Positions 39,774 through 49,011 are shown, counted from the first letter of the stretch. The stretch: DNA of 64,000 bases from Halomonas sp. A11-A (GCF_003182195.1 NZ_QGTM01000006.1:62001-126000), one strand, 5' to 3'. Translations and numbers: made by a program. Notes: a model not told the origin generated them from the letters alone.

Positions 39774-40060
39774 GCCTTGTCGTGCCCCAGCAGCTCGCGC
39801 ACGTTGGCGATCAGGCCATCGGCGATGCGCTCGGCGTGGATCTCGAGCCGGCCTTCCCTAATGGCCTCGCGAATCTCGGCGACGCGGGCGGCGTCGATGT
39901 CCTGGCTGGCATTGGCGGCACCATGGCTGAGGTGCGTTCTGGCCGCCGGTTCGGCGTCATGGGCCGCAGGCTGCTGGCTGGCGCCCTTGACCTTCTGAGC
40001 CTCGTCACGCCCAGGCGTCTGGCCGGTGCGGATCAGCGGGTTCTGGTTGTCAATTTTCAA
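39770..40060 (-). CDS. flgM: FlgM, anti-sigma-28 factor
   Basis: A 96-residue anti-sigma factor that holds FliA until the hook-basal body is complete and FlgM is exported. The N-terminus is polar and disordered-looking (MKIDNQNPLIRTGQTPG); the sigma-binding helices are at the C-terminus (ARVAEIREAIREGRLEIHAE, then IADGLIANVRELL). The start codon is TTG, with AGAGG eight bases upstream and no ATG or GTG in frame nearby. flgN overlaps its stop. The promoter is an almost perfect sigma-28 element, making FlgM part of its own feedback loop. Confidence 0.94.
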   Translation of the reverse strand: MKIDNQNPLIRTGQTPGRDEAQKVKGASQQPAAHDAEPAARTHLSHGAANASQDIDAARVAEIREAIREGRLEIHAERIADGLIANVRELLGHDKA

Positions 40061-40107
40061 GATGGTTGCCTCTTGACCGTATGCCGTTCAGGGAGTGCTT
40101 GTCCCTG

Positions 40108-40134
40108 TTATCGGCAGGTCGTCGAAAGACTTTA
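40108..40134 (-). promoter_or_regulatory. Sigma-28 (FliA) promoter of flgMN
   Basis: On the minus strand TAAAGTCT is followed after exactly 11 bases by GCCGATAA. The known FliA consensus is TAAAGTTT-N11-GCCGATAA. It lies 48 bases upstream of the flgM start. Confidence 0.88.
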
Positions 40135-40197
40135 GGCATGAAGGAAGTCGCCACGACGGCGGCCCCGGAGATTCCCGAGAGGCTAGCGGAGTGTTCG

Positions 40198-40884
40198 CTA
40201 CAAGTCCACGGCAAGCCGGCCCTCGCCGACGACGCGGGCCTGGATGATCTCCCGCTGGCCGAAGCGCACCCGAATGGTCGCTCCCAGGGCGCCGGGCTCC
40301 ATGGCTTCTCCTTCCCGTATCACTCGGAAGTTGGCGCCGCCGGCTTCGACCGCCACCGTCTGGCCCCGTTCCACCAGGGCTCTTGCCTGGAAGAACTGGG
40401 CTTGCAGGGGCGAGCCCGCACGGATGCTGCGACGGGCCTGGTGTCCCAGCAGTGAAGATGCGTCGCGCACGGTCTGTCGAGGCAGCGCGGCCAGGTTGCC
40501 GTGGCGCTGCTCGAGGTGGTCCTGGGTCAGCACCGTACCCGGCGCGATATCGACCGCGGCCACCGGGTAGCTGGCGATCACGCCCACCTCCGCCTGCAGG
40601 TAGCGCACCTGGCGGCCGTCCTCGCCGCAGCGAACTCCCACCGAGATTCTCCCCGCCACCGGCGCATCGGGCCGGGCCAGAAACGGCTCGGGCGACTCAC
40701 AGGGCGGCAGGTGTGCCGATGGCGGATTCACCTCGATCATCACCTCGTCGGCCTCGGCCTGCTCATACAGGAACGCCTGCACCCGATGGATCAGCGCATC
40801 GTGCGGATCGCTGGCGGCCATGGTGGGGGCCGCCAGCAGCCAGATGCTCAGCAGCAGGAGCGGCATGACACGGGGGTGGGGCAT
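40198..40884 (-). CDS. flgA: FlgA, P-ring assembly chaperone
   Basis: A 228-residue periplasmic protein with a signal peptide (MPHPRVMPLLLLSIWLLAAP, cleavage near AASD) and a C-terminal SAF-like domain (VAAVDIAPGTVLTQDHLEQR, GQTVAVEAGGANFRVI). It assists FlgI assembly into the P-ring. The ATG at 40884 gives the best signal peptide; in-frame ATGs lie 36 and 48 bases upstream. It diverges from flgB across 167 bases that should hold both operon promoters. No sigma-28 or sigma-54 element was found there, which fits FlhDC-type class II control. Confidence 0.93.
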   Translation of the reverse strand: MPHPRVMPLLLLSIWLLAAPTMAASDPHDALIHRVQAFLYEQAEADEVMIEVNPPSAHLPPCESPEPFLARPDAPVAGRISVGVRCGEDGRQVRYLQAEVGVIASYPVAAVDIAPGTVLTQDHLEQRHGNLAALPRQTVRDASSLLGHQARRSIRAGSPLQAQFFQARALVERGQTVAVEAGGANFRVIREGEAMEPGALGATIRVRFGQREIIQARVVGEGRLAVDL

Positions 40885-41051
40885 GGTGACTCTCTGAGGC
40901 GGGTAGGGGGCTATCGCCATTTTAGGACCCATGCGCTTCGGGCATTCGCGGAAATGGGTATGGAAGAGAGGGCTGTTTGGGGCTTTGGGGTGACGGCAGG
41001 CTGGCTATTCTCCATCGTCAACCCATTCCCCCTAGCCGAGGATGCGCCGGG

Positions 41052-41465
41052 ATGATCGACCAGCTCGAGGCCGCCTTTCACTACCACCAGCAGGCGCTGG
41101 GCCTGCGCCAGCAGCGCCACAAGGTGCTGGCCAGCAATATCGCCAACGCCGATACGCCCGGCTACAAGGCGCGGGACCTGGACTTTGCCAGCGAGCTGAA
41201 GAAGGCCGTCGGCAAGGGCGGGGCCAGCGGCCAGGGGCTCAGCCTTGCGCGCACCTCGGAGCGGCACATTGCCGGCCAGGGGGCGTCGAGCGCCCAGTCC
41301 GGACTGCTCTACCGGGTGCCGGACCAGCCGAGCCTGGACGGCAATACCGTGGACATGGATCGCGAGCGCACCGCCTTTGCCGATAACTCGGTGCGCTACC
41401 AGGCGGGCCTGACCATCCTCAACCGCCGCATCCAGGGCCTCAAGAACGCGATGCAGCCCGAGTAA
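41052..41465 (+). CDS. flgB: FlgB, proximal rod protein
   Basis: A 137-residue rod component, first gene of the flgB-flgL cluster. The family motif LASNIANADTPGYKARDLDF is at residues 26-45, and the C-terminal helix TAFADNSVRYQAGLTILNRR is complete. Like the other rod and hook proteins it is secreted through the flagellar type III apparatus without a cleaved signal. The ATG was chosen over an upstream in-frame frame that lacks similarity. Length equals the E. coli protein. Confidence 0.95.
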   Translation: MIDQLEAAFHYHQQALGLRQQRHKVLASNIANADTPGYKARDLDFASELKKAVGKGGASGQGLSLARTSERHIAGQGASSAQSGLLYRVPDQPSLDGNTVDMDRERTAFADNSVRYQAGLTILNRRIQGLKNAMQPE

Positions 41466-41494
41466 GGGCGGCCTGACTAAAAAGGAGCACCTCG

Positions 41495-41902
41495 ATGTCG
41501 ATGTTTTCCGTGTTCGATATAGCCGGCTCGGCCATGAGCGCCCAGTCCCAGCGCATGAACGTGACGGCCAGCAACCTGGCCAACGCCGACAGCGTCGCGG
41601 GCCCGGATGGCGAGGCCTACCGCGCCAAGCAGGTGCTCTTCGAGAGCCGGGCCAGCCAGGCTCATGGCATCGGCGGCGTCGGCGTGCGCCAGGTGGTGGA
41701 AGACCCCTCGCCCATGCGCCTGGAGTACCGCCCGGACCACCCGCTGGCCAACGAGGAGGGCTACGTGACCATGCCCAACGTCGAGCCGGTGCATGAGATG
41801 GTCAACATGATCTCCGCCTCGCGCTCCTACCAGGCCAACATCGAGGTGATGAACACCAGCAAGCAGATGATGCTCAAGACCCTGACGCTGGGGGAGGGCT
41901 GA
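41495..41902 (+). CDS. flgC: FlgC, proximal rod protein
   Basis: A 135-residue rod protein with the N-terminal motif [20 protein letters not shown] followed by NLANAD, and the C-terminal [20 protein letters not shown] shared by axial proteins. The ATG follows AAAGGAGC. It is 29 bases after flgB and 4 bases before flgD, in one transcription unit. Confidence 0.96.
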   Translation: MSMFSVFDIAGSAMSAQSQRMNVTASNLANADSVAGPDGEAYRAKQVLFESRASQAHGIGGVGVRQVVEDPSPMRLEYRPDHPLANEEGYVTMPNVEPVHEMVNMISASRSYQANIEVMNTSKQMMLKTLTLGEG

Positions 41903-41906
41903 TCCG

Positions 41907-42599
41907 ATGACGAGCCCGATCGGTAGCAATGTGCTGAGCAGCGTCAACGCCGGCGGTGCGCCCGGCATGGACAGCCGCCAGTCCGATGAGCTGCGCAACA
42001 ACTTCATGACGCTGCTGATTACGCAGCTTCAGAATCAGGACCCGCTCAACCCGCTGGAGAATAACGAGCTGACCTCCCAGCTGGCGCAGATCAACACCGT
42101 CAGCGGCATCGAGCAGCTCAACAAGACCATGGAGGGAATCACCTCCCAGATCACCGCGGGGCAGACCATGCAGGCCGCCGCCCTGATCGGCCAGGGGGTG
42201 CTGGTGCCGGGGGATCGGGTGCTGCTGGATCGCGATGCCGAGGGCAATGTGCACACCACCCCCTTCGGCTTCGATCTGGCGAGCTCCGCCGAGAGCGTCA
42301 AGGTCACCATCGTGGGTGGCGATGGCCAGGTGATCAATCGCTACGACCTGGGGGCGATAGGCGCTGGGGTCGACTCCTTCACCTGGGACGGCAAGACCAG
42401 CCAGGGCGAGACCGCCGTGCCGGGTGCCTATCGTGTGCGCATCGAGGCGTCCAGCAACGACAGGCCCGTCGCCGTGGAGGCGCTCAACTATGCGGTAGTG
42501 GGGGGCGTTACGCCGCCCGATGACAAGGGCGGGGTGCGCCTCGATCTAGGGGCCGTCTACGGCCAGGTGACCCTGAACCAGGTCCGCCAGATTCTCTGA
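41907..42599 (+). CDS. flgD: FlgD, hook cap protein
   Basis: A 230-residue hook-capping scaffold needed for FlgE polymerisation and absent from the finished hook. The core motif FMTLLITQLQNQDPLNPLEN followed by NELTSQLAQ is intact, and an FlgD Ig-like region (SFTWDGKTSQGETAVPGAYR) follows. It ends 85 bases before flgE in a gap with a 17-bp tandem repeat. Confidence 0.96.
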   Translation: MTSPIGSNVLSSVNAGGAPGMDSRQSDELRNNFMTLLITQLQNQDPLNPLENNELTSQLAQINTVSGIEQLNKTMEGITSQITAGQTMQAAALIGQGVLVPGDRVLLDRDAEGNVHTTPFGFDLASSAESVKVTIVGGDGQVINRYDLGAIGAGVDSFTWDGKTSQGETAVPGAYRVRIEASSNDRPVAVEALNYAVVGGVTPPDDKGGVRLDLGAVYGQVTLNQVRQIL

Positions 42600-42633
42600 C
42601 TCTCGACTGATTTGCGCGGGCCGCTTGGCGGCC

Positions 42634-42671
42634 AGGCCACGAACGCCACTAGGCCATGAACGTCACTAGGC
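42634..42671. repeat. 17-bp tandem repeat in the flgD-flgE gap
   Basis: AGGCCACGAACGCCACT and AGGCCATGAACGTCACT are adjacent, differing by two C-to-T changes, and a third partial AGGC follows. It lies just upstream of the flgE ribosome site (AAAGGAA). Confidence 0.85.
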
Positions 42672-42684
42672 AAAGGAACACGAC

Positions 42685-44259
42685 ATGAGCTTCTCTCAAG
42701 CACTCTCCGGCCTCAACGCCCAGCAGCAGAAACTGGGCGTGCTGGGCAACAACATCGCCAACTCCCAGACCGTGGGCTTCAAGAGCTCCGGCGTGCAGTT
42801 CGCCGATGTCTTCGCCAACTCCCAAGTTGGGCTTGGTACTCGAGTCTCGGCGGTGCTGCAGAACTTCAGCGAGGGCAACATCGAGTCCACCAACCGCAAC
42901 CTCGACCTGGCGATCAGCGGCACCGGCTTCTATCGCTTCGAGCAGGGCGGCGAGGTGGTCTACTCCCGCAATGGCCAGCTCTCCCTGACCACCGATGGCT
43001 TGCTGCAGAATGCCCAGGGCGCCAACCTGATGGGCTACGGCCTGAATGCCCAGGGTCAGGTGCAGGTCGGCGGCCAGCCCCAGGTGCTGCAGGTGAACGC
43101 CGAGGATATGCCGGCCAGCGCTACCACCAACGTGGCCACGACGTTCAACCTGGACTCACGCATGGGGGCGGACGGGGGGCGAAGCATTGCGGAAGTGATC
43201 AACAGTACGACCGGTGCTTCCGAAGAGATCGCCTACCACTACTCCAACAATTTCACCGTCTATGACTCTCTCGGTAACCCGGTAAATGCCACCGTCTACT
43301 ACGAGAAGGTGGGCGCCCCCGGGAACCAGAACGTCTGGCAGGCGAAGGTGGCCGCCGATGGCGAGTACTCCCAGGAGAATGACTTCCTGATGGAGTTCAA
43401 CGCCAACGGCACCCTGATTGGACTGCGCGATCTGACCGATGAGTATCGTAACGCCATTCCCGCCCTGGAAGCTCGCGAGTCGGAGCTGGCAGCCGCAGAG
43501 CGTCAACTCGAGGTAGCCGAGGAAACACTGGTAAGCGCCGAAGCCACCTTCGCTAATGCTGAAGCTGAGCGGCAAGCACTTGAGGATAGTGGACTGGCGG
43601 CAGGTGACTCTGAATACGATGATGCAGTGGCCGCACGCGATGCCGCTGCACTGGCCCGTGACAATGCGAAGGCCTTGCGTGATGCTGCTCAGACTGACCG
43701 CGATACCGCCATGGGGAATCGTGACGATGCCGAGGCGGTGCTAGTCGCAGCCTATAACGGACTGCCTGCTGGCCAGCAGAAGGCCATGACCTTTGACGTG
43801 GACAGTGGCGCGGAGGAGCTGACCTTCAACTTTAACCCCGCTGGCTCCACCCAGTTCGGCAACACCTCCACCACGAACTCGCTGACCCAGAACGGTTTCA
43901 CGTCCGGCACCCTGGTGGGCATCACCATCGAGGATGATGGCACCATCATGCGCAACTACTCCAACGAACAGTCGCGCCCGTCGGGGCAGATCGCGCTGGC
44001 TAACTTCCGCAATCCGGAGGGGCTGAACCCGGTAGGCGACAACGTCTGGGCCGCGACCCAGGCGTCCGGCCAGGAGCTGGTGGGTGCCCCGGGTACCGGC
44101 CAGCTGGGGCTGATTGTCTCCGGCGCCATCGAAACCTCCAACGTGGATATGGCCCGCGAGCTTGTCGACATGATCGTCGCCCAGCGCGCCTATCAAGCCA
44201 ACTCCCAGACCATCAAGACCCAGGACGAGCTCCTGCAGACCGCCATCAACCTGCGCTAA
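42685..44259 (+). CDS. flgE: FlgE, hook protein with coiled-coil insertion
   Basis: A 524-residue hook subunit, longer than E. coli FlgE (about 400). The N-terminal SFSQALSGLNAQQQKLGVLG and NNIANSQTVGFK, and the C-terminal MARELVDMIVAQRAYQANSQ, are canonical D0/D1 regions. In the variable outer domain, residues about 259-355 are a coiled coil rich in Ala, Glu, Asp and Arg (ELAAAERQLEVAEETL, AARDAAALARDNAKAL), flanked by normal hook sequence. Codon use in this stretch is less GC-rich than on either side, suggesting an acquired or diversifying surface segment. The gene is otherwise intact. Confidence 0.95.
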   Translation: MSFSQALSGLNAQQQKLGVLGNNIANSQTVGFKSSGVQFADVFANSQVGLGTRVSAVLQNFSEGNIESTNRNLDLAISGTGFYRFEQGGEVVYSRNGQLSLTTDGLLQNAQGANLMGYGLNAQGQVQVGGQPQVLQVNAEDMPASATTNVATTFNLDSRMGADGGRSIAEVINSTTGASEEIAYHYSNNFTVYDSLGNPVNATVYYEKVGAPGNQNVWQAKVAADGEYSQENDFLMEFNANGTLIGLRDLTDEYRNAIPALEARESELAAAERQLEVAEETLVSAEATFANAEAERQALEDSGLAAGDSEYDDAVAARDAAALARDNAKALRDAAQTDRDTAMGNRDDAEAVLVAAYNGLPAGQQKAMTFDVDSGAEELTFNFNPAGSTQFGNTSTTNSLTQNGFTSGTLVGITIEDDGTIMRNYSNEQSRPSGQIALANFRNPEGLNPVGDNVWAATQASGQELVGAPGTGQLGLIVSGAIETSNVDMARELVDMIVAQRAYQANSQTIKTQDELLQTAINLR

Positions 44260-44279
44260 GCGCCGCCGGAGCCTGACCG

Positions 44280-45038
44280 ATGGATCGCATCCTCTACACC
44301 GCCATGAGCGGCGCCAAGCAGACCATGGACCGCCAGGCCGTGGTCAGCCACAACCTGGCCAACGTCGATACCGCCGGCTTCCGCAGCCAGCTCCACGCCA
44401 TGCGGGCGGTGCCGGTGCAGGGGGAGGCCGCTCACGCCACCCGCACCTCGGTGGCCGCCAGCACCCCGGGCAGCGACTTCAGCCCGGGCCCGATGGCCAC
44501 CACCGGCCGTGAGCTGGACGTGGCGGTGCAGGGGCAGGGCTGGATCGCCGTGCAGGCCCCGGACGGCGGCGAGGCCTACACCCGCCGCGGCGACCTCCAG
44601 GTTGATGGCGACGGCGTGCTGATGATCACCGGCAAGCCGGTGATCGGTGAGGGCGGGCCGATCATCGTGCCGCTTGGCTCCCAGCTCTCCGTAGGTGCCG
44701 ATGGCACCTTGAGTGCCATCGGCGAAGGCCAGGGCCCCGAAGCCCTGGTCGACGTCGGCAGAATCAAGCTCGTCACCCCGGGCGCGACTGGCCTCGTGCG
44801 CGGCGAGGATGGGCTCTTCCGCCCCGGCCCCAATGCCGAGGGCGAGATCGCCGCGCTGCCCCAGGATGAGGATGTGCGCGTGGTGAGCGGCGTGCTGGAG
44901 GGCAGCAACGTCAGCGCCATCGACGCCATGGTGTCGATGATCAACGTCGCCCGCCACTACGAGATGCAGATGAAGGTTATCAGCACCGCCGACGAGAACG
45001 CACAGCGGGCCAATGGCCTGCTTTCTTTACAGGGCTGA
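44280..45038 (+). CDS. flgF: FlgF, proximal rod protein
   Basis: A 252-residue rod protein. It opens with MDRILYTAMSGAKQTMDRQA and HNLANVDTAGFRSQL and ends with the conserved DAMVSMINVARHYEMQMKVI. The central ELDVAVQGQGWIAVQAPDG is the FlgF/FlgG core. It begins 20 bases after flgE. Its stop lies within the first unit of a degenerate heptamer array in the flgF-flgG gap. Confidence 0.96.
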   Translation: MDRILYTAMSGAKQTMDRQAVVSHNLANVDTAGFRSQLHAMRAVPVQGEAAHATRTSVAASTPGSDFSPGPMATTGRELDVAVQGQGWIAVQAPDGGEAYTRRGDLQVDGDGVLMITGKPVIGEGGPIIVPLGSQLSVGADGTLSAIGEGQGPEALVDVGRIKLVTPGATGLVRGEDGLFRPGPNAEGEIAALPQDEDVRVVSGVLEGSNVSAIDAMVSMINVARHYEMQMKVISTADENAQRANGLLSLQG

Positions 45039-45085
45039 GGGCTCTCCTTGCAGGGCTAATGGCTCTCTTCAGGGCTTAAGGCTCA
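45039..45085. repeat. Degenerate heptanucleotide array after flgF
   Basis: After the flgF TGA (itself in GGGCTGA) follow GGGCTCT, CCTTGCA, GGGCTAA, TGGCTCT, a 5-base slip CTTCA, GGGCTTA and AGGCTCA. The same stretch can be read as three copies of a longer unit of about 20 bases beginning CAGGGCT. Confidence 0.6.
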
Positions 45086-45097
45086 AGGATAACGATC

Positions 45098-45880
45098 ATG
45101 ATCAAGTCACTCTGGACCGCCAAGACCGGCCTGGAATCCCAGCAGGTCAAGCTGGACGTCATCTCCAACAACCTGGCCAACGTCAGCACCAACGGCTTCA
45201 AGCGCAGCCGTGCGGTGTTCGAAGACCTGCTCTACCAGAACCTGCGCCAGCCTGGCGCCCAGAACGACGTGCAGAACCGCCTGCCCTCCGGCATGCAGGT
45301 CGGTACCGGCGTACGTCCGGTGGCCACCGAGCGCCTGCACACCCAGGGCGGGCTTGAGAACACCGGCAACTCCCGGGACCTCGCCATTAACGGCAACGGC
45401 TTCTTCCAAGTGCTGATGCCCGACGGCACCACCGCCTACACCCGCGACGGCAGCTTCCAGCTCGACGAGAACGGCCAGATGGTTACCGCCAACGGCTATC
45501 CGCTGGAGCCGGCCATCATCATCCCCGACAACGCCCTGTCGATCTCCATCGGCGAGGACGGCATCGTCTCGGTGCGCCAGCCCGGGGTGACCCAGTCCCT
45601 GGAGGTGGGCCAGATCAGCATCTCCACCTTCGTCAACGCCACGGGCCTTGAGAGCATCGGCGGCAACCTCTACCTGGAGACCACCTCCTCCGGCCCGCGC
45701 AACGAGACCATGCCGGGCATGAACGGCGCCGGGCGTCTCTTCCAGGGCTATGTGGAGACCTCCAACGTCAACGTGGTGGAGGAGATGGTGAACATGATCC
45801 AGACCCAGCGCGCCTACGAGATCAACAGCAAGGCGGTGCAGACCAGCGACGAGATGCTGGCCCGCCTGAGCCAGCTGTAA
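45098..45880 (+). CDS. flgG: FlgG, distal rod protein
   Basis: A 260-residue distal rod subunit, the same length as E. coli Flg[21 protein letters not shown] with [20 protein letters not shown], the core [20 protein letters not shown], and the terminal [20 protein letters not shown] are all intact. It passes through the P- and L-rings. The flgH lipoprotein gene starts 23 bases downstream. Confidence 0.97.
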   Translation: MIKSLWTAKTGLESQQVKLDVISNNLANVSTNGFKRSRAVFEDLLYQNLRQPGAQNDVQNRLPSGMQVGTGVRPVATERLHTQGGLENTGNSRDLAINGNGFFQVLMPDGTTAYTRDGSFQLDENGQMVTANGYPLEPAIIIPDNALSISIGEDGIVSVRQPGVTQSLEVGQISISTFVNATGLESIGGNLYLETTSSGPRNETMPGMNGAGRLFQGYVETSNVNVVEEMVNMIQTQRAYEINSKAVQTSDEMLARLSQL

Positions 45881-45903
45881 CCGGTCGTGAACGGGTGAGC
45901 GAG

Positions 45904-46605
45904 ATGATGAAGATGGCTTCGAGCGTGCGCCGTGGGGCGATGCTGATGGTGGCATTGGCCCTGCTGACGATGGCGGGCTGTGCCCAGGTGCCGCGGGCCT
46001 CGGTGGTGGGGGAGCAGGAGCAGATCAATATCACGCCGCCGCCCCCGCCCATGGCCAACGGCTCCATCTATCAGGCGCATCGTGGCTCCCAGCCGCTGTT
46101 CGAGGATCGCCGGCCGCGCATGGTGGGGGACATCCTCACCATCGTGCTGGATGAACAGGTCAGCGCCAGCAAGAACTCCCAGTCGAACATGAGCCGCAAC
46201 GGCTCGGCGGGGCTCGATCTGTCGGCGCTGCCCGATGTGCTGGAGCGCCTGGCTGAGCAAGGCATCGATCTGTCCGGCACTCTGGGTGGCAACAGCAGCT
46301 TCAATGGCGGCGGCGGCTCCCAGGCCAGCAACAGCATGACCGGCACCATCACCGTCTCGGTGCTGGAGGTGATGCACAACGGCAACCTGCGGGTGCGCGG
46401 CGAGAAGCAGATCGGCATCAACCAGGGGGTCGAGTTCATCCGCTTCTCCGGGGTCATCAACCCGCACACCATCAGCGGTCAGAATACCGTGCCCTCCACC
46501 TCCGTCGCCGATGCGCGCATCGAGTATGTGGGTAACGGCTATATCAGCGAGGCACAGCACATGGGCTGGCTGCAGCGCTTCTTCCTCAATATTTCGCCGT
46601 TCTAG
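45904..46605 (+). CDS. flgH: FlgH, L-ring lipoprotein
   Basis: A 233-residue outer-membrane L-ring protein. The lipoprotein signal ends at LTMAGC, whose Cys would be lipidated by Lgt (encoded earlier in this window). The family blocks [20 protein letters not shown] and [20 protein letters not shown] are present, and the protein ends in Phe. An in-frame GTG lies nine bases upstream, but the ATG has a better placed GGTGA. flgI follows after 8 bases. Confidence 0.95.
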   Translation: MMKMASSVRRGAMLMVALALLTMAGCAQVPRASVVGEQEQINITPPPPPMANGSIYQAHRGSQPLFEDRRPRMVGDILTIVLDEQVSASKNSQSNMSRNGSAGLDLSALPDVLERLAEQGIDLSGTLGGNSSFNGGGGSQASNSMTGTITVSVLEVMHNGNLRVRGEKQIGINQGVEFIRFSGVINPHTISGQNTVPSTSVADARIEYVGNGYISEAQHMGWLQRFFLNISPF

Positions 46606-46613
46606 GGGGCAGT

Positions 46614-47759
46614 ATGCAGGCTGTCGTTGCCACAACCCCGTCTTCACGCCGACCTTCGCGCTGGTTCGTCAGGCTGCTGCTGGTGTCGCTGGCCTGCCTC
46701 GTGGCCCTGCCTGCCCAGGCCGAGCGCATTCGCGAGCTGGCAAGCTTTGCCGGCGTGCGCGACAACGTGCTGGTGGGCTATGGCCTGGTCGTCGGACTGG
46801 ACGGCACCGGCGATCAGACCATGCAGGCGCCCTTCACCGGCCAGAGCCTGACCAACATGCTCTCGCAGCTCGGCATCACCGTGCCCCCCGGCACCAACAT
46901 GCAGCTGCGCAACGTGGCAGCGGTGATGATCACCGCCGATCTCCCCCCGTTCGCGAGGCCCGGTCAGCGCATCGACATCAACGTCTCCTCGGTGGGCAAC
47001 GCGCGCAGCCTGCGCGGGGGCACCCTGCTGATGACGCCGCTCAAGGGCGCCGACGGGGAGACCTACGCCATCGCCCAGGGCAACCTGCTGGTGGCCGGTG
47101 CCGGTGCCGAGGGCGGCGGCAGCTCGGTGCAGGTGAACCAGCTGGCCAGCGGCCGCATCGCCGGTGGTGCCATGGTGGAGCGTGAGGTGCCGCTGGATCT
47201 CGCCGCCAACGGTGGGCTGCTGGAACTCGAGCTCAAGCAGGCCGACTTCGGCACCGCCCAGCGCGTGGTCAACGCCATCAACCAGGAGTTCGGACGCCCG
47301 GTGGCCTCGGCCCGCAACGGCCGGGTGATCGCCCTGGATGGCCCGATGACGGAGAACTCCCGGGTCAACTTCATGGCCCAGGTGGAGAACATCCGCGTGA
47401 CCCCCACCGAGGCGCCGGCGAAGGTGGTGCTCAACTCGCGCACCGGCTCGGTGGTGATGAACAGCGCCGTGACCCTGCGCCGTGCGGCGGTGGCCCACGG
47501 TAACCTCTCGATCGTGATCGACACCCGCTTCGGGGTGAGCCAGCCCGCCCCGTTTGGCCAGGGCGAGACCGTGGTGGTCCCCGATACCGATATCTCGATG
47601 TATGAGCAGGATGCCTATCTGCGTGTGGTGGAAGGCGCTGATCTGGTCGATGTGGTCAACGCGCTCAACGCGCTGGGCGCCACGCCCCAGGACCTGATGG
47701 CAATCCTCGAAGCGCTGAAGGCCGCAGGCTCCCTGCGCGCCGACCTGGAGATCCTCTGA
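46614..47759 (+). CDS. flgI: FlgI, P-ring protein
   Basis: A 381-residue periplasmic P-ring subunit. The signal peptide (hydrophobic run RLLLVSLACLVALPAQA) is followed by ERIRELASFAGVRDNVLVGY and GLVVGLDGTGDQT, the family hallmark. The C-terminal VVEGADLVDVVNALNALGAT and PQDLMAILEALKAAGSLRA are canonical. It needs FlgA as chaperone. Its stop overlaps the flgJ start by one base. Confidence 0.97.
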   Translation: MQAVVATTPSSRRPSRWFVRLLLVSLACLVALPAQAERIRELASFAGVRDNVLVGYGLVVGLDGTGDQTMQAPFTGQSLTNMLSQLGITVPPGTNMQLRNVAAVMITADLPPFARPGQRIDINVSSVGNARSLRGGTLLMTPLKGADGETYAIAQGNLLVAGAGAEGGGSSVQVNQLASGRIAGGAMVEREVPLDLAANGGLLELELKQADFGTAQRVVNAINQEFGRPVASARNGRVIALDGPMTENSRVNFMAQVENIRVTPTEAPAKVVLNSRTGSVVMNSAVTLRRAAVAHGNLSIVIDTRFGVSQPAPFGQGETVVVPDTDISMYEQDAYLRVVEGADLVDVVNALNALGATPQDLMAILEALKAAGSLRADLEIL

Positions 47760-48982
47760 TGAGCGTGCAGGACACCGGCAGCCAGTTCGCCCTGGACATG
47801 CAGGGACTGAACCGATTGAAGCACACCGCCCGCCAGGACCCGAGCCATGGGGTGCGCGGCGCCGCCGAGCAGTTCGAGGCGCTCTTCATCCAGATGATGC
47901 TCAAGAGCATGCGCGACACCATCCCCCAGAGCGGGCTGATGGAGAGCCAGGCCACCGACCTTTACCAGTCGATGCTCGACCAGCAGTGGTCCCAGGTGAT
48001 GGCCTCTCGCGGCATCGGCCTGGCCGACAAGCTGGTGGCCCAGCTGGAACGCGGCGGGATGGTGCCCGGGCAGGAGCAGCGCGGCAGCGCAGTGGATGAG
48101 CTGATCGCCGGCATTCCCCGCGGGGCGCCGCGGCCGCTTAAGGATGCGCTGCTGGACGAAGAGGCTGACAGCGAGACGCCGCCGGCTGCGGTTCCGGGAA
48201 CGCCAGGTGAGCCCAGCACGCCCAGCGCCAAGGCCGCCGAGTCGGCCCCCGCCAGCTTTATGGAGGCCCTCGAGGCCTCGCCCGCCGGCTTTATGGGCGA
48301 GCTGGCCGCCCAGCCGCTGGCGGCGGCACCGTCCTCTCGTGAGCCGCAGGCCCGCGACGTTCAATCCCGAGTCGCCGATGGCGCAAGGCCGAAGGGCTCA
48401 CTGCCGGGGGCTCCGGCAGAGAGCCAGGCTCCCTCCCGCAGCGACAGTGGCTCGGTGCCATCCCATGTGCAGGCCTTCGTGGACAAGCTGGAGGGGCCGG
48501 CCCGCGCCGCCAGTCGTCAGACCGGCGTGCCGGCGGAGCTGATACTCGCCCAGGCGGCGCTGGAGACCGGCTGGGGGCGCCATGAGATCGCCACCGCCGA
48601 TGGCCGCAACAGCCATAACCTCTTCGGCATCAAGGCGGGCAGCCGCTGGCAGGGGCCCACCACCGAGGTGGTGACCCACGAGTACCTGAACGGCCAGCGC
48701 ACCCGGATGACCGATACCTTCCGGGTCTATGGCTCCTTCGAGGAGTCATTCACCGACTATGCGCGCCTGATCAGCGACAACCCCCGCTATGCCGGGGTGC
48801 TCAGCGCGGGCAGCGCCGAGCAGGCCGCCCAGGCGCTGCAGGCGGGGGGCTATGCCACCGACCCGGCCTATGCCGACAAGCTGATCGCGGTGATGGGTAC
48901 CCTGAACGGGGCGGCTGGCACCAGCATGCTGGCCAGCCGCGGTGCGCCCGCATCGGATTCGCTGGTGTTCCTGCGCTACTGA
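47759..48982 (+). CDS. flgJ: FlgJ, rod-cap peptidoglycan hydrolase
   Basis: A 407-residue two-domain protein. The N-terminal rod-binding domain (residues 1-110, AAEQFEALFIQMMLKSMRDT) caps the growing rod; the C-terminal glucosaminidase domain (about 235-390) cuts peptidoglycan, with the catalytic Glu in ILAQAALETGWG near residue 269. The linker of about 120 residues is long, Ala/Pro/Ser-rich and poorly conserved, making the protein longer than E. coli FlgJ (313). It is the last gene before the flgKL sigma-28-type promoter. Confidence 0.95.
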   Translation: MSVQDTGSQFALDMQGLNRLKHTARQDPSHGVRGAAEQFEALFIQMMLKSMRDTIPQSGLMESQATDLYQSMLDQQWSQVMASRGIGLADKLVAQLERGGMVPGQEQRGSAVDELIAGIPRGAPRPLKDALLDEEADSETPPAAVPGTPGEPSTPSAKAAESAPASFMEALEASPAGFMGELAAQPLAAAPSSREPQARDVQSRVADGARPKGSLPGAPAESQAPSRSDSGSVPSHVQAFVDKLEGPARAASRQTGVPAELILAQAALETGWGRHEIATADGRNSHNLFGIKAGSRWQGPTTEVVTHEYLNGQRTRMTDTFRVYGSFEESFTDYARLISDNPRYAGVLSAGSAEQAAQALQAGGYATDPAYADKLIAVMGTLNGAAGTSMLASRGAPASDSLVFLRY

Positions 48983-49011
48983 GCGGTCGCCTGGCAAGGG
49001 GCGCCGGCTCC

